Origin: Raineya sp964654605
GTDB lineage: Bacteria; Bacteroidota; Bacteroidia; Cytophagales; Thermonemataceae
DNA length: 64,000 nt
Assembly (NCBI GenBank): GCA_964654605.1
Contig: CAZZLW010000071.1
Coordinates: 7,401-71,400, forward strand
Direction of reading: 5' to 3'
A program made the position numbers and the translations under genes. The notes beneath the pieces were generated by a model. The model worked only from the letters and a program-made list of their open reading frames with translations. It did no database searches and had not been told where the DNA came from. Below are positions 7,966 through 16,697 of the stretch, piece after piece; the stretch's first letter is position 1; each line of letters starts with the position of its first letter.

Positions 7966-9369
7966 TCAATTTCCCAGTTTCCTACCTAAATTTTTTTCAA
8001 AAAAGTCTTTCCAGTTTTTCTTGGTCTTTTCATTGACGACCGCAAGGAAATCTTCGGTAAGGACGTTTTTCTTTTTGAAGCGTTCATAAAAAGTTCGGAG
8101 AATATCATAAAAAACCTTGTCATCGCTGATAGCTAAGCGGAGTTTGTGTAAAAAATAAGCTCCTCCGTCATAGATGATAAGCTCACCAAAAACTTTATCG
8201 GCGACATATACTCCTCTTTTTTCTAAAATAGGCTTGGTAGTATCATACAAAAGACTATTGACAGCTGAAGTATAAGCCTTTTTACCATACAAGTATTCTA
8301 TAAACAAATATTGCGAATAAGTTGCAAAGCCTTCGTGTAGCCACATATCGCCCATATCGGAAGCAGAAACTGCATTCCCCCACCACTCGTGAGCCATTTC
8401 GTGTATAAGCACGTAAGGCAAGCCGTATTTGCTAAATCTCCAATAATCTTTGTTCATTGAGCGTACTGCCAGACAGCTCTGATGCTCCATTCCTGCATAA
8501 GGACTTTCTACAACGGCAAATTTATCGTTCCAAAAAGCATATTCTCCAAAAGTTTTTTCGCAGAAAGCCAAAAAATGTAAAGCATTGTTGATAAAAAAAT
8601 TCTTGATGGTAGAATCTTGGGCTGGATAGCTCAAAAAGTAAAACTCAACAGGCTTTTTTTCACTTTTCTCATTGATATAATAACCTATACGTTTTCGGTA
8701 ATCGCCCAAATAAAAAGTAATGTTGTAAAGATTGATAGGGTTTTGCACAAACCAATGGCTAATTTTATAGCCTTGCTTCTGAGAAACTTCCGTTTTTTCC
8801 CATTTTCCGTTGCTAATACACTCCAACTCTATGGGTACTTCCCAATGCAAACGCACCGAGTCGGGTTCATCTGCCAAATGCTCTTTGCAAGGTATCCAGA
8901 GCGAAGCTCCTGAAATTTGACATTGCACTGCTACCAAGTCTTTTTCATTATGTTTGAGCCAAAAAAATCCATTATCTTTTCGTACCGAACGCGATGAAAC
9001 AGGCTTGCCGTGATAGACTACCTTCACATTGTAAAGGCTATCTTTGCGTAATTTGCGAGGAAATTTTACAAAAAATGCGTCAAATTTTCGCTCAAATCTG
9101 ATAGGTTGGTTTTCAAACATTACCTCCCTGATGTGCATATTTTCAAACAAATCCAGTTGTATTTCCTCGCTTTCTGAAAGGATTTTGAAAAAAATCGTAT
9201 TACTTCCCTGAGTAAATTGCTTTTCGGGAATGATTTGCAGGTGTAAATCGTAATAATAAACATCAAAGCAGGCTCTCTGTGGCAAGAGTCCGCCTTTAAG
9301 TTCCTCGTAAGTTTGAGCAAATGCTACTGGGAGCAAAAGAATTGCCAAAAAGAAAAATCGCAGTTTCAT
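7966..9369 (-). CDS. Secreted M1-family aminopeptidase, minimal form
   Basis: Zinc aminopeptidase that removes N-terminal residues from peptides, exported by a signal peptide (residues 1-18, MKLRFFFLAILLLPVAFA). The metal site is complete: HEMAH at residues 323-327 followed by Glu346, giving the HExxH-x18-E pattern. The expected transition-state tyrosine is near residue 400 (IIYDGGAYFL). The exopeptidase GxMEN motif appears as GMEHQ, with His in place of Asn, which may alter N-terminal substrate recognition. At 467 aa it has only the N-terminal beta domain and the catalytic domain; the C-terminal helical domain of longer M1 enzymes is missing. Probably periplasmic, supplying amino acids. Confidence 0.9.
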   Translation of the reverse strand: MKLRFFFLAILLLPVAFAQTYEELKGGLLPQRACFDVYYYDLHLQIIPEKQFTQGSNTIFFKILSESEEIQLDLFENMHIREVMFENQPIRFERKFDAFFVKFPRKLRKDSLYNVKVVYHGKPVSSRSVRKDNGFFWLKHNEKDLVAVQCQISGASLWIPCKEHLADEPDSVRLHWEVPIELECISNGKWEKTEVSQKQGYKISHWFVQNPINLYNITFYLGDYRKRIGYYINEKSEKKPVEFYFLSYPAQDSTIKNFFINNALHFLAFCEKTFGEYAFWNDKFAVVESPYAGMEHQSCLAVRSMNKDYWRFSKYGLPYVLIHEMAHEWWGNAVSASDMGDMWLHEGFATYSQYLFIEYLYGKKAYTSAVNSLLYDTTKPILEKRGVYVADKVFGELIIYDGGAYFLHKLRLAISDDKVFYDILRTFYERFKKKNVLTEDFLAVVNEKTKKNWKDFFEKNLGRKLGN

Positions 9370-9392
9370 AGAGGTAAATTTACATTTTTCGG

Positions 9393-9400
9393 CAAATCTA
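9393..9400 (-). promoter_or_regulatory. -7 promoter box for the M1 peptidase gene
   Basis: The minus strand reads TAGATTTG, matching TAnnTTTG, 23 nt upstream of the start codon. I find no convincing TTG at 19-21 nt spacing. Confidence 0.4.
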
Positions 9401-9464
9401 CATTTTTCTGCGATTTTTCTATAAATTTTCTACGATTAGATTTGGTGTAACCAAGCCCAGACGT

Positions 9465-9592
9465 AATTATTTACGTTCAAAAAGTTTAAATGTTCAAGCG
9501 TTTGATATAAAAGTTTTACTCCGTCTGAATATCCAAATGTTCTAAATCCTGTCTCCTGCTTCTTGTTTCCTGTTTCATACTACAAATTAGAC
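9465..9592 (-). repeat. Dispersed intergenic repeat, copy A
   Basis: About 128 nt that match the region 20233-20359 in inverted orientation, with roughly 14 differences including three small gaps by hand alignment. Read on the minus strand it begins GTCTAATTTGTAGT, has two direct CAGGAAACA/CAGGAGACA units and ends TTGAACGTAAATAATT. It lies upstream of the M1 peptidase gene in the same orientation, ending 95 bp before its start codon. The rest of the 9370-9612 spacer is AT-rich, with only the -7 box listed. Confidence 0.85.
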
Positions 9593-9612
9593 CTAAACGA
9601 TTACTCCAAAAC

Positions 9613-12393
9613 TTATCTACCAAACATCATTCTATTCATACGTTCTTGTTCTTGGCGTTGGGCGGCAAAACGATTGATATTGTACGTGAAAGAGAGCATA
9701 AAGTAGCGTTGCAAAACTACATTTGAAACGTCTTGAATGTAGGTTTCGGTGGTAGTTCGGCTGATACCAATGTTTTGCTGAAGAGCATCATAGACACGCA
9801 CTTTTATTTCGCCTCGTTTATCCTTGAAAACTTGTTTGGCAAGGCTTACGTTCCAAATGGTAAAGTTCTGATTGAAACCTTCGGCAAGCCCCGAATTGGC
9901 AAAATAATCTACTTCTGTACCAAGTACCAAGCCATTGTTGAAGGTATAAGTAACATCTGCCACCAAAATATTGGTAAAATAGCTCACATTGTTTTGGGGT
10001 TGCAAAGAGTATAGTTGGTTAGTATGGTTTAATGTTCCTGAAAGGTTAAAATCCAAGTTTTCTTTGAAATTCCAAACTATGCGGGCTGTTTGTCCGATGG
10101 TGTAGGTATTGGAAATATTGCGAGCATCATTGATAAAACTGATATTTCTGTTCCAAAGTCCATTGGTGGCTAAACTTAAAACCAAAGAATTGCCTTTCAG
10201 CGGGATACCAGCCCCTGCAAAAGCTACTGCATTCCAAATACCATCAGCATTTTGGTAAGAATTTACCTGTGCCCCAAAAGGGGTGATAGTAGTGCTACTC
10301 ACAATTTTATTGATAGTATTGCTCACATTGAAAAACACAAAGAAACTTCTGAATTTTTCGGCATTGAAACTCACATAATTGCCACGTATAGTATTTACTA
10401 CTTCTTGTTTCAAATCGGGGTTACCGACCGTGATATTGAGCGGGTTGCTGTTGTCGGGTACAGGTTGCAATTGGGCATTGGTGGGCTGGTTGGTGCTTCC
10501 CTGATATTCTATCCGCATACGGCGGTTTCTACCAAAATTATAGCGGAACTGAGCCGTAGGGAATAAATTGATAAATTCTCTTCTGAAATTATTTCCTCTT
10601 GTAATATCTTGATTGTTTTGGGTTGCAATTTGTGCGGCAAAGCCCAAAGTATAGCTATATTTTAGTTTGGTAGTTACAAGATTCAAACCCAATCGGTTGG
10701 AAATAAATCTGTTATCAAAGTTGTTGGTAAGTGGGGTGTTGGGGAGTAGATAATCGCCTCCTATTTCGTCAAAATCAAATACTCGGCGGTCGGTGAGGTT
10801 ATTGGTATTGCTGATTTGATAGTTCATTTCCAAATTGTGTCTGCGGCTGAGTGGCTCGGTGTAGGAAATGCCTCCTCTGAAAATGAGGCTTCCGTTATCT
10901 TGGGTTGCTTTTTGGCGTATAATACGCTGATTGTTGATAGTATCGGCTCTGTAAAATCTATTCAGAGCGGTATTGAAATCTGTTCCTTCTTGGCTGGTGT
11001 TGGTGAAAAAGAAATTTGTAGAAAAACTTCTTCCTCTCTTTTTGAACTTACGTCTGAAAAGCAGTTGGTTTGTGAAATTGAGCTGATTGTTTTGGCTGAT
11101 ATTTTCGGTGTTGGCATCGTTGAGCAAAGAAAGCTGGTTAGAGTTTAGCGTGCGAGAAATGCTCAAATTGTTGTAATTTACATCTGTAATAGAAAGATTA
11201 GGAATAATGCGTAAAAGTGTGAGGCTATCAATTTCGTAATCTATACGGAAATTGAGGCGGTGATTTCCTGTACGTGTGTTGTTATCGTTGTTTTGGAAGG
11301 TAAAGAAGGTGCTATCGCTCAGAATATTTTGGCGTTTGGTATTTTGTGAAACTACCAGTTCGCTGTTGTTGTAGAAATAATTGCCATTGATTTTCCATTT
11401 TTTGCCCCATTCATCGTTAAAGTTCAAACCTGCTGACCAAACGGTAGTGATACCATTGCTATTGTTGGGATTTGCCGCTCCAAAGGCTCTTGCAATACTT
11501 TGGAAGCCTCCTCGGAAATTTCCTCCGCCTTGAATGGCATTGTTGAGTGTGAAATTTTGGTTGTTGATATTATTGGCAGAGGCAATCAGCGAAATTTGTT
11601 GGTTGTTGTTGAACCGATTGAGCGTAAGGTTGCCCTCGTAGCGGTCGTTGGTGCCTGCTCCTGCCATAGCACGCCCAAAAGTACCTTTTTTCATTTCTTT
11701 TTTGGTCGTGATATTGATAACCTTTTCCCGATTGCCGTCATCTACACCTGTAAATTGCGATTGCTCCGACATCTGGTCTATGATTTGCACTTTATCAATC
11801 ATTTCTTTGGGAATATTGCGGGTAGCTAGCTTGGGGTCATCGCCAAAAAAGGGTTTACCATCTACAAGTACCCTTCTAACGGTTTCTCCTTGGGCTTTTA
11901 CGGTGCCATCTTTTGAAACTTCCACGCCCGGCAGTTTTTTAAGTAAATCTTCGGCAGTAGCATTGGGTTTGGTCTGAAAGGCACGAGCATTGAACTCTAC
12001 GGTATCTTGCTTGATTTCCACAGGAGTAACTTCACCTTTTACCTCTATGCCTTGTATGCTTTCGGGTTGAAGTTCCAAATTGCCCATATTTACTTCCCAT
12101 TGCGAAGCAGAAATCTGAAACTCTTTTTTGAGCAGTGCCGAGCCTGTAAGTTTTACTAAAATGCGGTAGCTCCCTTCTGCAAGGTTTTTGTATTCAAAAG
12201 CACCATTTTCATCACTCATTGTAAAGCCTACTACCGTGGAATCGGGTAATTTCTGAATACTAATGGTAGCTCCGGGGGCAAAAACCTTATCAACGGCATC
12301 TACAATACGCCCCCTTACCACTCCTTTTTTAGCTTGTGCCAGCAATTCTCCGCCCAATACAAGGCAAAAAAATAGTAGAGCAATCTTTTTCAT
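9613..12393 (-). CDS. TonB-dependent-receptor-like outer-membrane barrel protein
   Basis: A 926-aa outer-membrane protein. Its parts in order are a signal peptide (residues 1-19), a carboxypeptidase-regulatory-like beta-sandwich (GVVRGRIVDAVDKVFAPGATI, about residues 24-110), a plug-like domain (AEDLLKKLPGVEVSKDGTV ... RRVLVDGKPFFGDDPKLA, about 130-225) and a long beta-barrel rich in Asn and aromatic residues. It follows the GLPGLI gene by 44 bp and is probably co-transcribed, an arrangement common in Bacteroidota. This group is usually annotated as outer membrane beta-barrel protein or TonB-dependent receptor. The transported substrate cannot be read from the sequence. Confidence 0.88.
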   Translation of the reverse strand: MKKIALLFFCLVLGGELLAQAKKGVVRGRIVDAVDKVFAPGATISIQKLPDSTVVGFTMSDENGAFEYKNLAEGSYRILVKLTGSALLKKEFQISASQWEVNMGNLELQPESIQGIEVKGEVTPVEIKQDTVEFNARAFQTKPNATAEDLLKKLPGVEVSKDGTVKAQGETVRRVLVDGKPFFGDDPKLATRNIPKEMIDKVQIIDQMSEQSQFTGVDDGNREKVINITTKKEMKKGTFGRAMAGAGTNDRYEGNLTLNRFNNNQQISLIASANNINNQNFTLNNAIQGGGNFRGGFQSIARAFGAANPNNSNGITTVWSAGLNFNDEWGKKWKINGNYFYNNSELVVSQNTKRQNILSDSTFFTFQNNDNNTRTGNHRLNFRIDYEIDSLTLLRIIPNLSITDVNYNNLSISRTLNSNQLSLLNDANTENISQNNQLNFTNQLLFRRKFKKRGRSFSTNFFFTNTSQEGTDFNTALNRFYRADTINNQRIIRQKATQDNGSLIFRGGISYTEPLSRRHNLEMNYQISNTNNLTDRRVFDFDEIGGDYLLPNTPLTNNFDNRFISNRLGLNLVTTKLKYSYTLGFAAQIATQNNQDITRGNNFRREFINLFPTAQFRYNFGRNRRMRIEYQGSTNQPTNAQLQPVPDNSNPLNITVGNPDLKQEVVNTIRGNYVSFNAEKFRSFFVFFNVSNTINKIVSSTTITPFGAQVNSYQNADGIWNAVAFAGAGIPLKGNSLVLSLATNGLWNRNISFINDARNISNTYTIGQTARIVWNFKENLDFNLSGTLNHTNQLYSLQPQNNVSYFTNILVADVTYTFNNGLVLGTEVDYFANSGLAEGFNQNFTIWNVSLAKQVFKDKRGEIKVRVYDALQQNIGISRTTTETYIQDVSNVVLQRYFMLSFTYNINRFAAQRQEQERMNRMMFGR

Positions 12394-12437
12394 AGTTGCT
12401 TGATGATTGATTGAACAAAGATATTGGTATGGGAATT

Positions 12438-13247
12438 TTATCTACCGCCGCCCATTGTCATTCTGCTGAAATTGCCACGTCTTTTCTGAAAAATTTCTCG
12501 GAGTTCTTCTTCGGTTACTTTTTGTGCATCAGTAGGCATCGTGATTTCCTGCACTTCATCTTTACTAATTTTTTTGGCTTCAAAACCTATATCTGTTCCT
12601 TCTACTGCCATTACAACGGCATTTTCAATAACAATAACAGGCAATTTGGGTGCATTGGCACTACCTCTGCCCCAGCGTTGCATACCTTGGGTACTTTGGG
12701 AAAGTGGCGAATAAGTAAAGCCGAGTTCGGTAGTGTACCAAATGGTATAAGTATCGTCATCGGTTTTGAGTGTAGCTTTTTTGCAGTTGTAACCGAGAAT
12801 TTTTTTTGTTTTTTTCTCGTCTTTTTTAATGTTTTGTGGAAACTCTATGGTTTTTTCAACCACGTATTTATCTACATTTACGCTATCTTTGGGGAGCGTG
12901 CTGAATGTATAAACCTTTTTTTCGCTGAAATTCCAATAGGTTTCAGGAATAAAACGGCGAAACTGGTTCATCATTCTTTGCTGTTGTTGAGGATTGTTTC
13001 TGCCTCCGCCCATCATCATAGGGAAAATTCTTTCTACTTTACCCAAGTTGCCATTGACAAATAGTTTTTCGGTGTAATTGAACACATCGGGGATATTGGC
13101 GGCGGCTTCGGGGTTGTTCTGACGAATACTCTCCACATCAATACGAACTGTGGCTTCAAACTCTATCATTCCCTTGAAGGTATTTTGAGCATAAGCCCAG
13201 CCTTGCCAAGCTAAAAGAACTACTACTGCTAAAAAGATTTTTTTCAT
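12438..13247 (-). CDS. GLPGLI family protein
   Basis: A 269-aa exported protein (signal peptide MKKIFLAVVVLLAWQGWAYAQ). It carries the GLPGLI-family core: a Lys-rich beta region, ILGYNCKKATLK, IWYTTELGF, and a Pro-rich turn before PVIVIENAVVMAVEG. The family name refers to a loop that here is degenerate (NAPKLP). Its C-terminus is Arg/Gly-rich (RRGNFSRMTMGGGR), like that of the downstream barrel protein (MNRMMFGR). It is the first gene of a two-gene operon with the barrel protein. Its function is unknown; the pairing suggests a periplasmic partner of that barrel. A -7 box lies 36-43 nt upstream. Confidence 0.85.
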   Translation of the reverse strand: MKKIFLAVVVLLAWQGWAYAQNTFKGMIEFEATVRIDVESIRQNNPEAAANIPDVFNYTEKLFVNGNLGKVERIFPMMMGGGRNNPQQQQRMMNQFRRFIPETYWNFSEKKVYTFSTLPKDSVNVDKYVVEKTIEFPQNIKKDEKKTKKILGYNCKKATLKTDDDTYTIWYTTELGFTYSPLSQSTQGMQRWGRGSANAPKLPVIVIENAVVMAVEGTDIGFEAKKISKDEVQEITMPTDAQKVTEEELREIFQKRRGNFSRMTMGGGR

Positions 13248-13282
13248 AATGTTGAAATTTTGGATTGAAAACGTTTAAGCTA

Positions 13283-13290
13283 CAAAGTTA
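13283..13290 (-). promoter_or_regulatory. -7 promoter box for the GLPGLI operon
   Basis: The minus strand reads TAACTTTG, matching TAnnTTTG, 36 nt upstream of the start codon. There is no clear TTG element at the expected distance. Confidence 0.4.
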
Positions 13291-13422
13291 GTATGCAAAC
13301 CCTAAAAAATATCAGAATGTTTGTGAATTTTTATTTTAAGTCCTTGCGATGAGTGCTATTGATGTTGCTTTGAAACCTTTTTTTCATTTACTTGGAAGGA
13401 AAAACCCTAACCCCCTACACGT

Positions 13423-15561
13423 ATGAAAAAAATAGCTCTTTTTCTCGTTTTGGTAGTTTTGTGTGCCTCTGAGGTAGAGGCACAAAAGAAGCCGCGTCGC
13501 CGTCTTTCGTACAGCGAGCTTTTTGCTGAAATACAAAAGCACCCCAATAGCACCTACCGCCTTGAAAACGCCGAAATCTACTACAACCACCAAACCGATA
13601 GTTTGAGGTTTGGGATATGGATAGTAGCCAATGCTGAAACCAAGTATAACCCCTTGAACTTACCAATTAAAGAAAACCAAGAAATTATATTTAACAATTA
13701 TGGAGTAAATGAGAAATTAGATACTTATTTAGACAAAATTCTACCAGTTATTGATATACATAAACAAATTGAATTTAGGAATGTGTTGTGGGAAAGTGCT
13801 TTTGATTATTTATTCTCATCAAATGGTCGCTTATATAGCACAATAGAAATTAGAAGAGTTAATTTTCATGAAACTATTCAATTTAGTTTTGATGATAATG
13901 AGGTTCAAAATGCGGTTCAAAAAAGTCAAAGTAAAAATATACCGATTGGTAACACGCTTTACAAGGAGGCAACTTTTTTCTTGCAATACTTCCCCGTTTT
14001 TAAAAAGTCAAAAATTGATGGATTTTTTATTTATGGTAGTTATTCTATGGATGCTAATCATAGAAAAGAAGTTGATTATTCTATAAGAGGACATTTGACT
14101 GTTGATTACAGTATGTCCTTTTTTTTAGGAGATTGTAATATAGGATTTATTTACATATATGACTTGTTAAATTTTAATATTCGATTTCTCGGAAGTAATA
14201 TTGAACATTTAGACTCAAAAAACCCAAAATCAAATTTAGAAATTATTGATTGTCAGATAACTAATGCTCATATTGAAGGCTGTTCTACAATTAAGATACA
14301 AAAAACGACTTTTTCAACCAATCAAAAAGGAAGTACAGGTTTGGGTATAGTTAAATGCAATGCAAGCAAAATCCAAATTGATAGCTGTACCTTTGAGAAA
14401 ATACCTGATGAGTGGAAAAAAGAAAATCCAAAGTTATGGAGTGAAACGGGTATTCAAGATGTAACTTGCGAGAAATTAAGTATTACCAACTGCATTTTCA
14501 ATTCGCATTTCTATCTAATAGGCTCAAAAATCACCGAAGAGATTTTCTTGGAAAATAACCGCTTCAACAATGATTTCTCACTCGGCAGTGGCAGTGCCAA
14601 AAGTGGCTTTGAGCGAAATCTTATCAACCTTGAAACAGCTTATATGCCTTACAGACAATTTAAGAAAGGTTTGAGCACAGAAATTAGTAATGCTAAAACC
14701 ACCGTCTATCACGGCAATACCGATAAAGAACTTGCCGATAGCACCGAGTTTGAACATTTGCTTCTCTACTACTACAAGTTTCATAAAATGTACAAAGACC
14801 AAAACGATAGAGTTTCTGCCAATGCCTGCTTTATAGATTTGAAACGTTTAGAAACCCGCTACCTCCGATACCGCTACCACAAAACAGGCGATTTGGATTT
14901 ATGGTTAGAGTGGAAATTTTATGAGTTTTTGGATTATGTTTCCGAGTATGGCACCAATCCCTTTTTGGCACTCAAACGCTCTTGGATTTTTATCATAGCA
15001 TTTGCAGTGTTGTTGTCCGTATTTCCTTCCGTAAGGGACTATCTGATGCCTTCGGTATTTCGGGAAGCCTTGCAGAAATGGGGCTTGGCACTGCAAAAAG
15101 AAGGGGGCTACACAGAAATCAGAAATGCCGAAATTCAGAAGAAATTGGACGATTTGGAGGCATTTCGCAAGAGCTTGGAAATCACAGAGGGCAATATACC
15201 GAGTGTTTTGGCATTTTTCTTGAAGCCTTTACTCGTTACGGCAAAGCTATACTACTACTTGCAGAGGTGGTTTTTGAGGAAAATGGATTTTACGCAAGGC
15301 AATTGGCACGAAATGAGCCGCAAGCGAAAGCTATGGGTAAGCACAAGAATATTTTTCGCAATAATATTCCTCCTTATTTGGGGCTTGATAATGCGGGTAG
15401 TCAATTCAATGGCACTCAGTATGAACTGCTTTGTAACGCTGGGTTATGGGGAAATCAAGGCGAAAGGCATCGCAAGGTATTTGGTAGTGATAGAAGGGGT
15501 AATCGGTTGGACAATGCTCACCATATTTAGTGCCAGCCTTATTGCTCAACTGATGGGGTAA
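13423..15561 (+). CDS. Secreted repeat-domain / potassium-channel fusion protein
   Basis: A 712-aa putative sensory K+ channel. Residues 1-21 are a signal peptide ending VEAQ. Residues ~30-440 form a long beta-rich region with repeated short hydrophobic strands (for example LEIIDCQITNAHIEGC, IKIQKTTFS, KIQIDSCTFEK, LSITNCIFN), resembling a pentapeptide or beta-helix solenoid. A Tyr/Arg-rich helical linker (~445-515) leads to TM1 (~520-537). A cytoplasmic-type charged loop, M1 (~642-659), a pore loop with selectivity filter TLGYG (672-676) and M2 (~686-708) follow. No RCK domain follows M2. This order puts the solenoid outside the inner membrane and the pore in the normal K+-channel orientation. 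Bases ~13640-14480 are visibly AT-richer than the ends. The channel call is firm; gating by the solenoid is inferred. Confidence 0.85.
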   Translation: MKKIALFLVLVVLCASEVEAQKKPRRRLSYSELFAEIQKHPNSTYRLENAEIYYNHQTDSLRFGIWIVANAETKYNPLNLPIKENQEIIFNNYGVNEKLDTYLDKILPVIDIHKQIEFRNVLWESAFDYLFSSNGRLYSTIEIRRVNFHETIQFSFDDNEVQNAVQKSQSKNIPIGNTLYKEATFFLQYFPVFKKSKIDGFFIYGSYSMDANHRKEVDYSIRGHLTVDYSMSFFLGDCNIGFIYIYDLLNFNIRFLGSNIEHLDSKNPKSNLEIIDCQITNAHIEGCSTIKIQKTTFSTNQKGSTGLGIVKCNASKIQIDSCTFEKIPDEWKKENPKLWSETGIQDVTCEKLSITNCIFNSHFYLIGSKITEEIFLENNRFNNDFSLGSGSAKSGFERNLINLETAYMPYRQFKKGLSTEISNAKTTVYHGNTDKELADSTEFEHLLLYYYKFHKMYKDQNDRVSANACFIDLKRLETRYLRYRYHKTGDLDLWLEWKFYEFLDYVSEYGTNPFLALKRSWIFIIAFAVLLSVFPSVRDYLMPSVFREALQKWGLALQKEGGYTEIRNAEIQKKLDDLEAFRKSLEITEGNIPSVLAFFLKPLLVTAKLYYYLQRWFLRKMDFTQGNWHEMSRKRKLWVSTRIFFAIIFLLIWGLIMRVVNSMALSMNCFVTLGYGEIKAKGIARYLVVIEGVIGWTMLTIFSASLIAQLMG

Positions 15562-15608
15562 TAACGAGAGGGTTTTGCTTTGGGCTATATAACCGAATTT
15601 ATGTAGCA

Positions 15609-15641
15609 AGCGATGATGTTGCTCAAAGCGGCATCATCGCT
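15609..15641 (+). terminator. Hairpin after the channel gene
   Basis: A 10-bp perfect stem (AGCGATGATG at 15609-15618 against CATCATCGCT at 15632-15641) extends inward by two G-T and two G-C pairs. It has no T-run, so termination is plausible but not certain. The remaining spacer up to pfkA is AT-rich without recognisable sites. Confidence 0.45.
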
Positions 15642-15721
15642 ATAAGTCAATAGCGTCTAATTTTCTTTTATTTTTCGCATATTTAGAGGTTTTTTCATAA
15701 CTTACCGAAAATTCATTTTTT

Positions 15722-16696
15722 ATGAAAAAAATTGCTGTTTTTACATCAGGAGGCGATGCCCCAGGTATGAATGCCTGTGTGAGGGCTGTGGTCAGAACGG
15801 CTATTTATAGAGGAATGGAAGTTTTTGGCATAATGCGAGGCTACAATGGAATGATTCAGGGCGATATTGTACCAATGAAATCCAGTTCGGTGAGTAATAT
15901 TATTCAGAAAGGTGGGACAATACTCAAATCGGCTCGTAGCAAGGAGTTTATGACTGCCGAAGGCAGAAAAAAGGCTTGCGAAAATCTGCAAAAATTAGGC
16001 ATAGAGGGCTTGGTTGCCATAGGAGGCGATGGTACTTTTCGGGGGGCAGTGGAGTTTTACAACGAATATGCCATTCCCACAGTAGGCTGTCCGGGAACGA
16101 TTGATAACGACTTGTACGGCACCGATTATACCATTGGCTACGACACGGCTATCAATACGGCTTTGGAAGCAATAGATAAAATTCGGGATACTGCCGATTC
16201 TCACGATAGGGTCTTCTTTATTGAAGTAATGGGTAGAGATTCGGGTTATATTGCGATAGCTTGCGGTATTGCAGGAGGGGCTGAAATTGTAATGGTACCC
16301 GAAACCTTGATGAGCAGTGCCGAAGTAGCTCAAATTTTACAAGCAGGCTGGAATAGGTCTAAAACCTCTTCCATTGTAATTGTTGCCGAAGGCGATGAGG
16401 AAGGAGGGGCACAAGAAGTAGCAGAGAAAATCAAGCAAATGCTACCCAATCAGTTTGATATACGCGTAAGTACGCTTGGGCATATACAACGAGGAGGCTC
16501 GCCTACGGCACGCGACCGCTTGCTTGCCAGCCGATTGGGCTATGCCGCCGTAGAAGGCTTGCTAGCAGGATATAAAAATGTAATGGCAGGTATCATCAAC
16601 GACCAAGTGGTTTATACCCCCTTCGAAGATACTTTCCAAAAAGTAAAACCCATTAGCCAAGAGATGATGGAACTTGTGAAAATTTTAAGCATTTAG
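15722..16696 (+). CDS. pfkA: ATP-dependent 6-phosphofructokinase
   Basis: Phosphorylates fructose 6-phosphate to fructose 1,6-bisphosphate in glycolysis. At 324 aa it matches the bacterial ATP-dependent PfkA. The visible motifs are TSGGDAPGMNA near the N-terminus (ATP site; the Gly after GGDAPG-type loops is kept), GCPGTIDNDLYGTDYTIGYD (catalytic Asp and fructose-6-phosphate loop), FIEVMGRDSGYIA and LGHIQRGGSPTARDR. The second Gly of the first motif favours ATP over pyrophosphate. It ends 1 bp from the stop of the convergent gene on the other strand. Confidence 0.97.
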   Translation: MKKIAVFTSGGDAPGMNACVRAVVRTAIYRGMEVFGIMRGYNGMIQGDIVPMKSSSVSNIIQKGGTILKSARSKEFMTAEGRKKACENLQKLGIEGLVAIGGDGTFRGAVEFYNEYAIPTVGCPGTIDNDLYGTDYTIGYDTAINTALEAIDKIRDTADSHDRVFFIEVMGRDSGYIAIACGIAGGAEIVMVPETLMSSAEVAQILQAGWNRSKTSSIVIVAEGDEEGGAQEVAEKIKQMLPNQFDIRVSTLGHIQRGGSPTARDRLLASRLGYAAVEGLLAGYKNVMAGIINDQVVYTPFEDTFQKVKPISQEMMELVKILSI

Positions 16697-16697
16697 C

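Noticed and set aside
9465..9560. Reading frame through repeat copy A (about 30 codons)
   Set aside because: The matching frame in copy B has stop codons, and differences are not concentrated at third positions, so the repeat is not a conserved coding sequence.
12411..13064. 217-codon plus-strand frame opposite the GLPGLI gene
   Set aside because: Antisense to a gene with a clear signal peptide and family core; the translation is rich in His, Phe and Cys in a random-looking way.
14982..15530. 182-codon frame within the 3' part of the channel gene
   Set aside because: Same strand, different frame, over the membrane and pore region; the channel frame carries TLGYG and membrane spans, this one does not.
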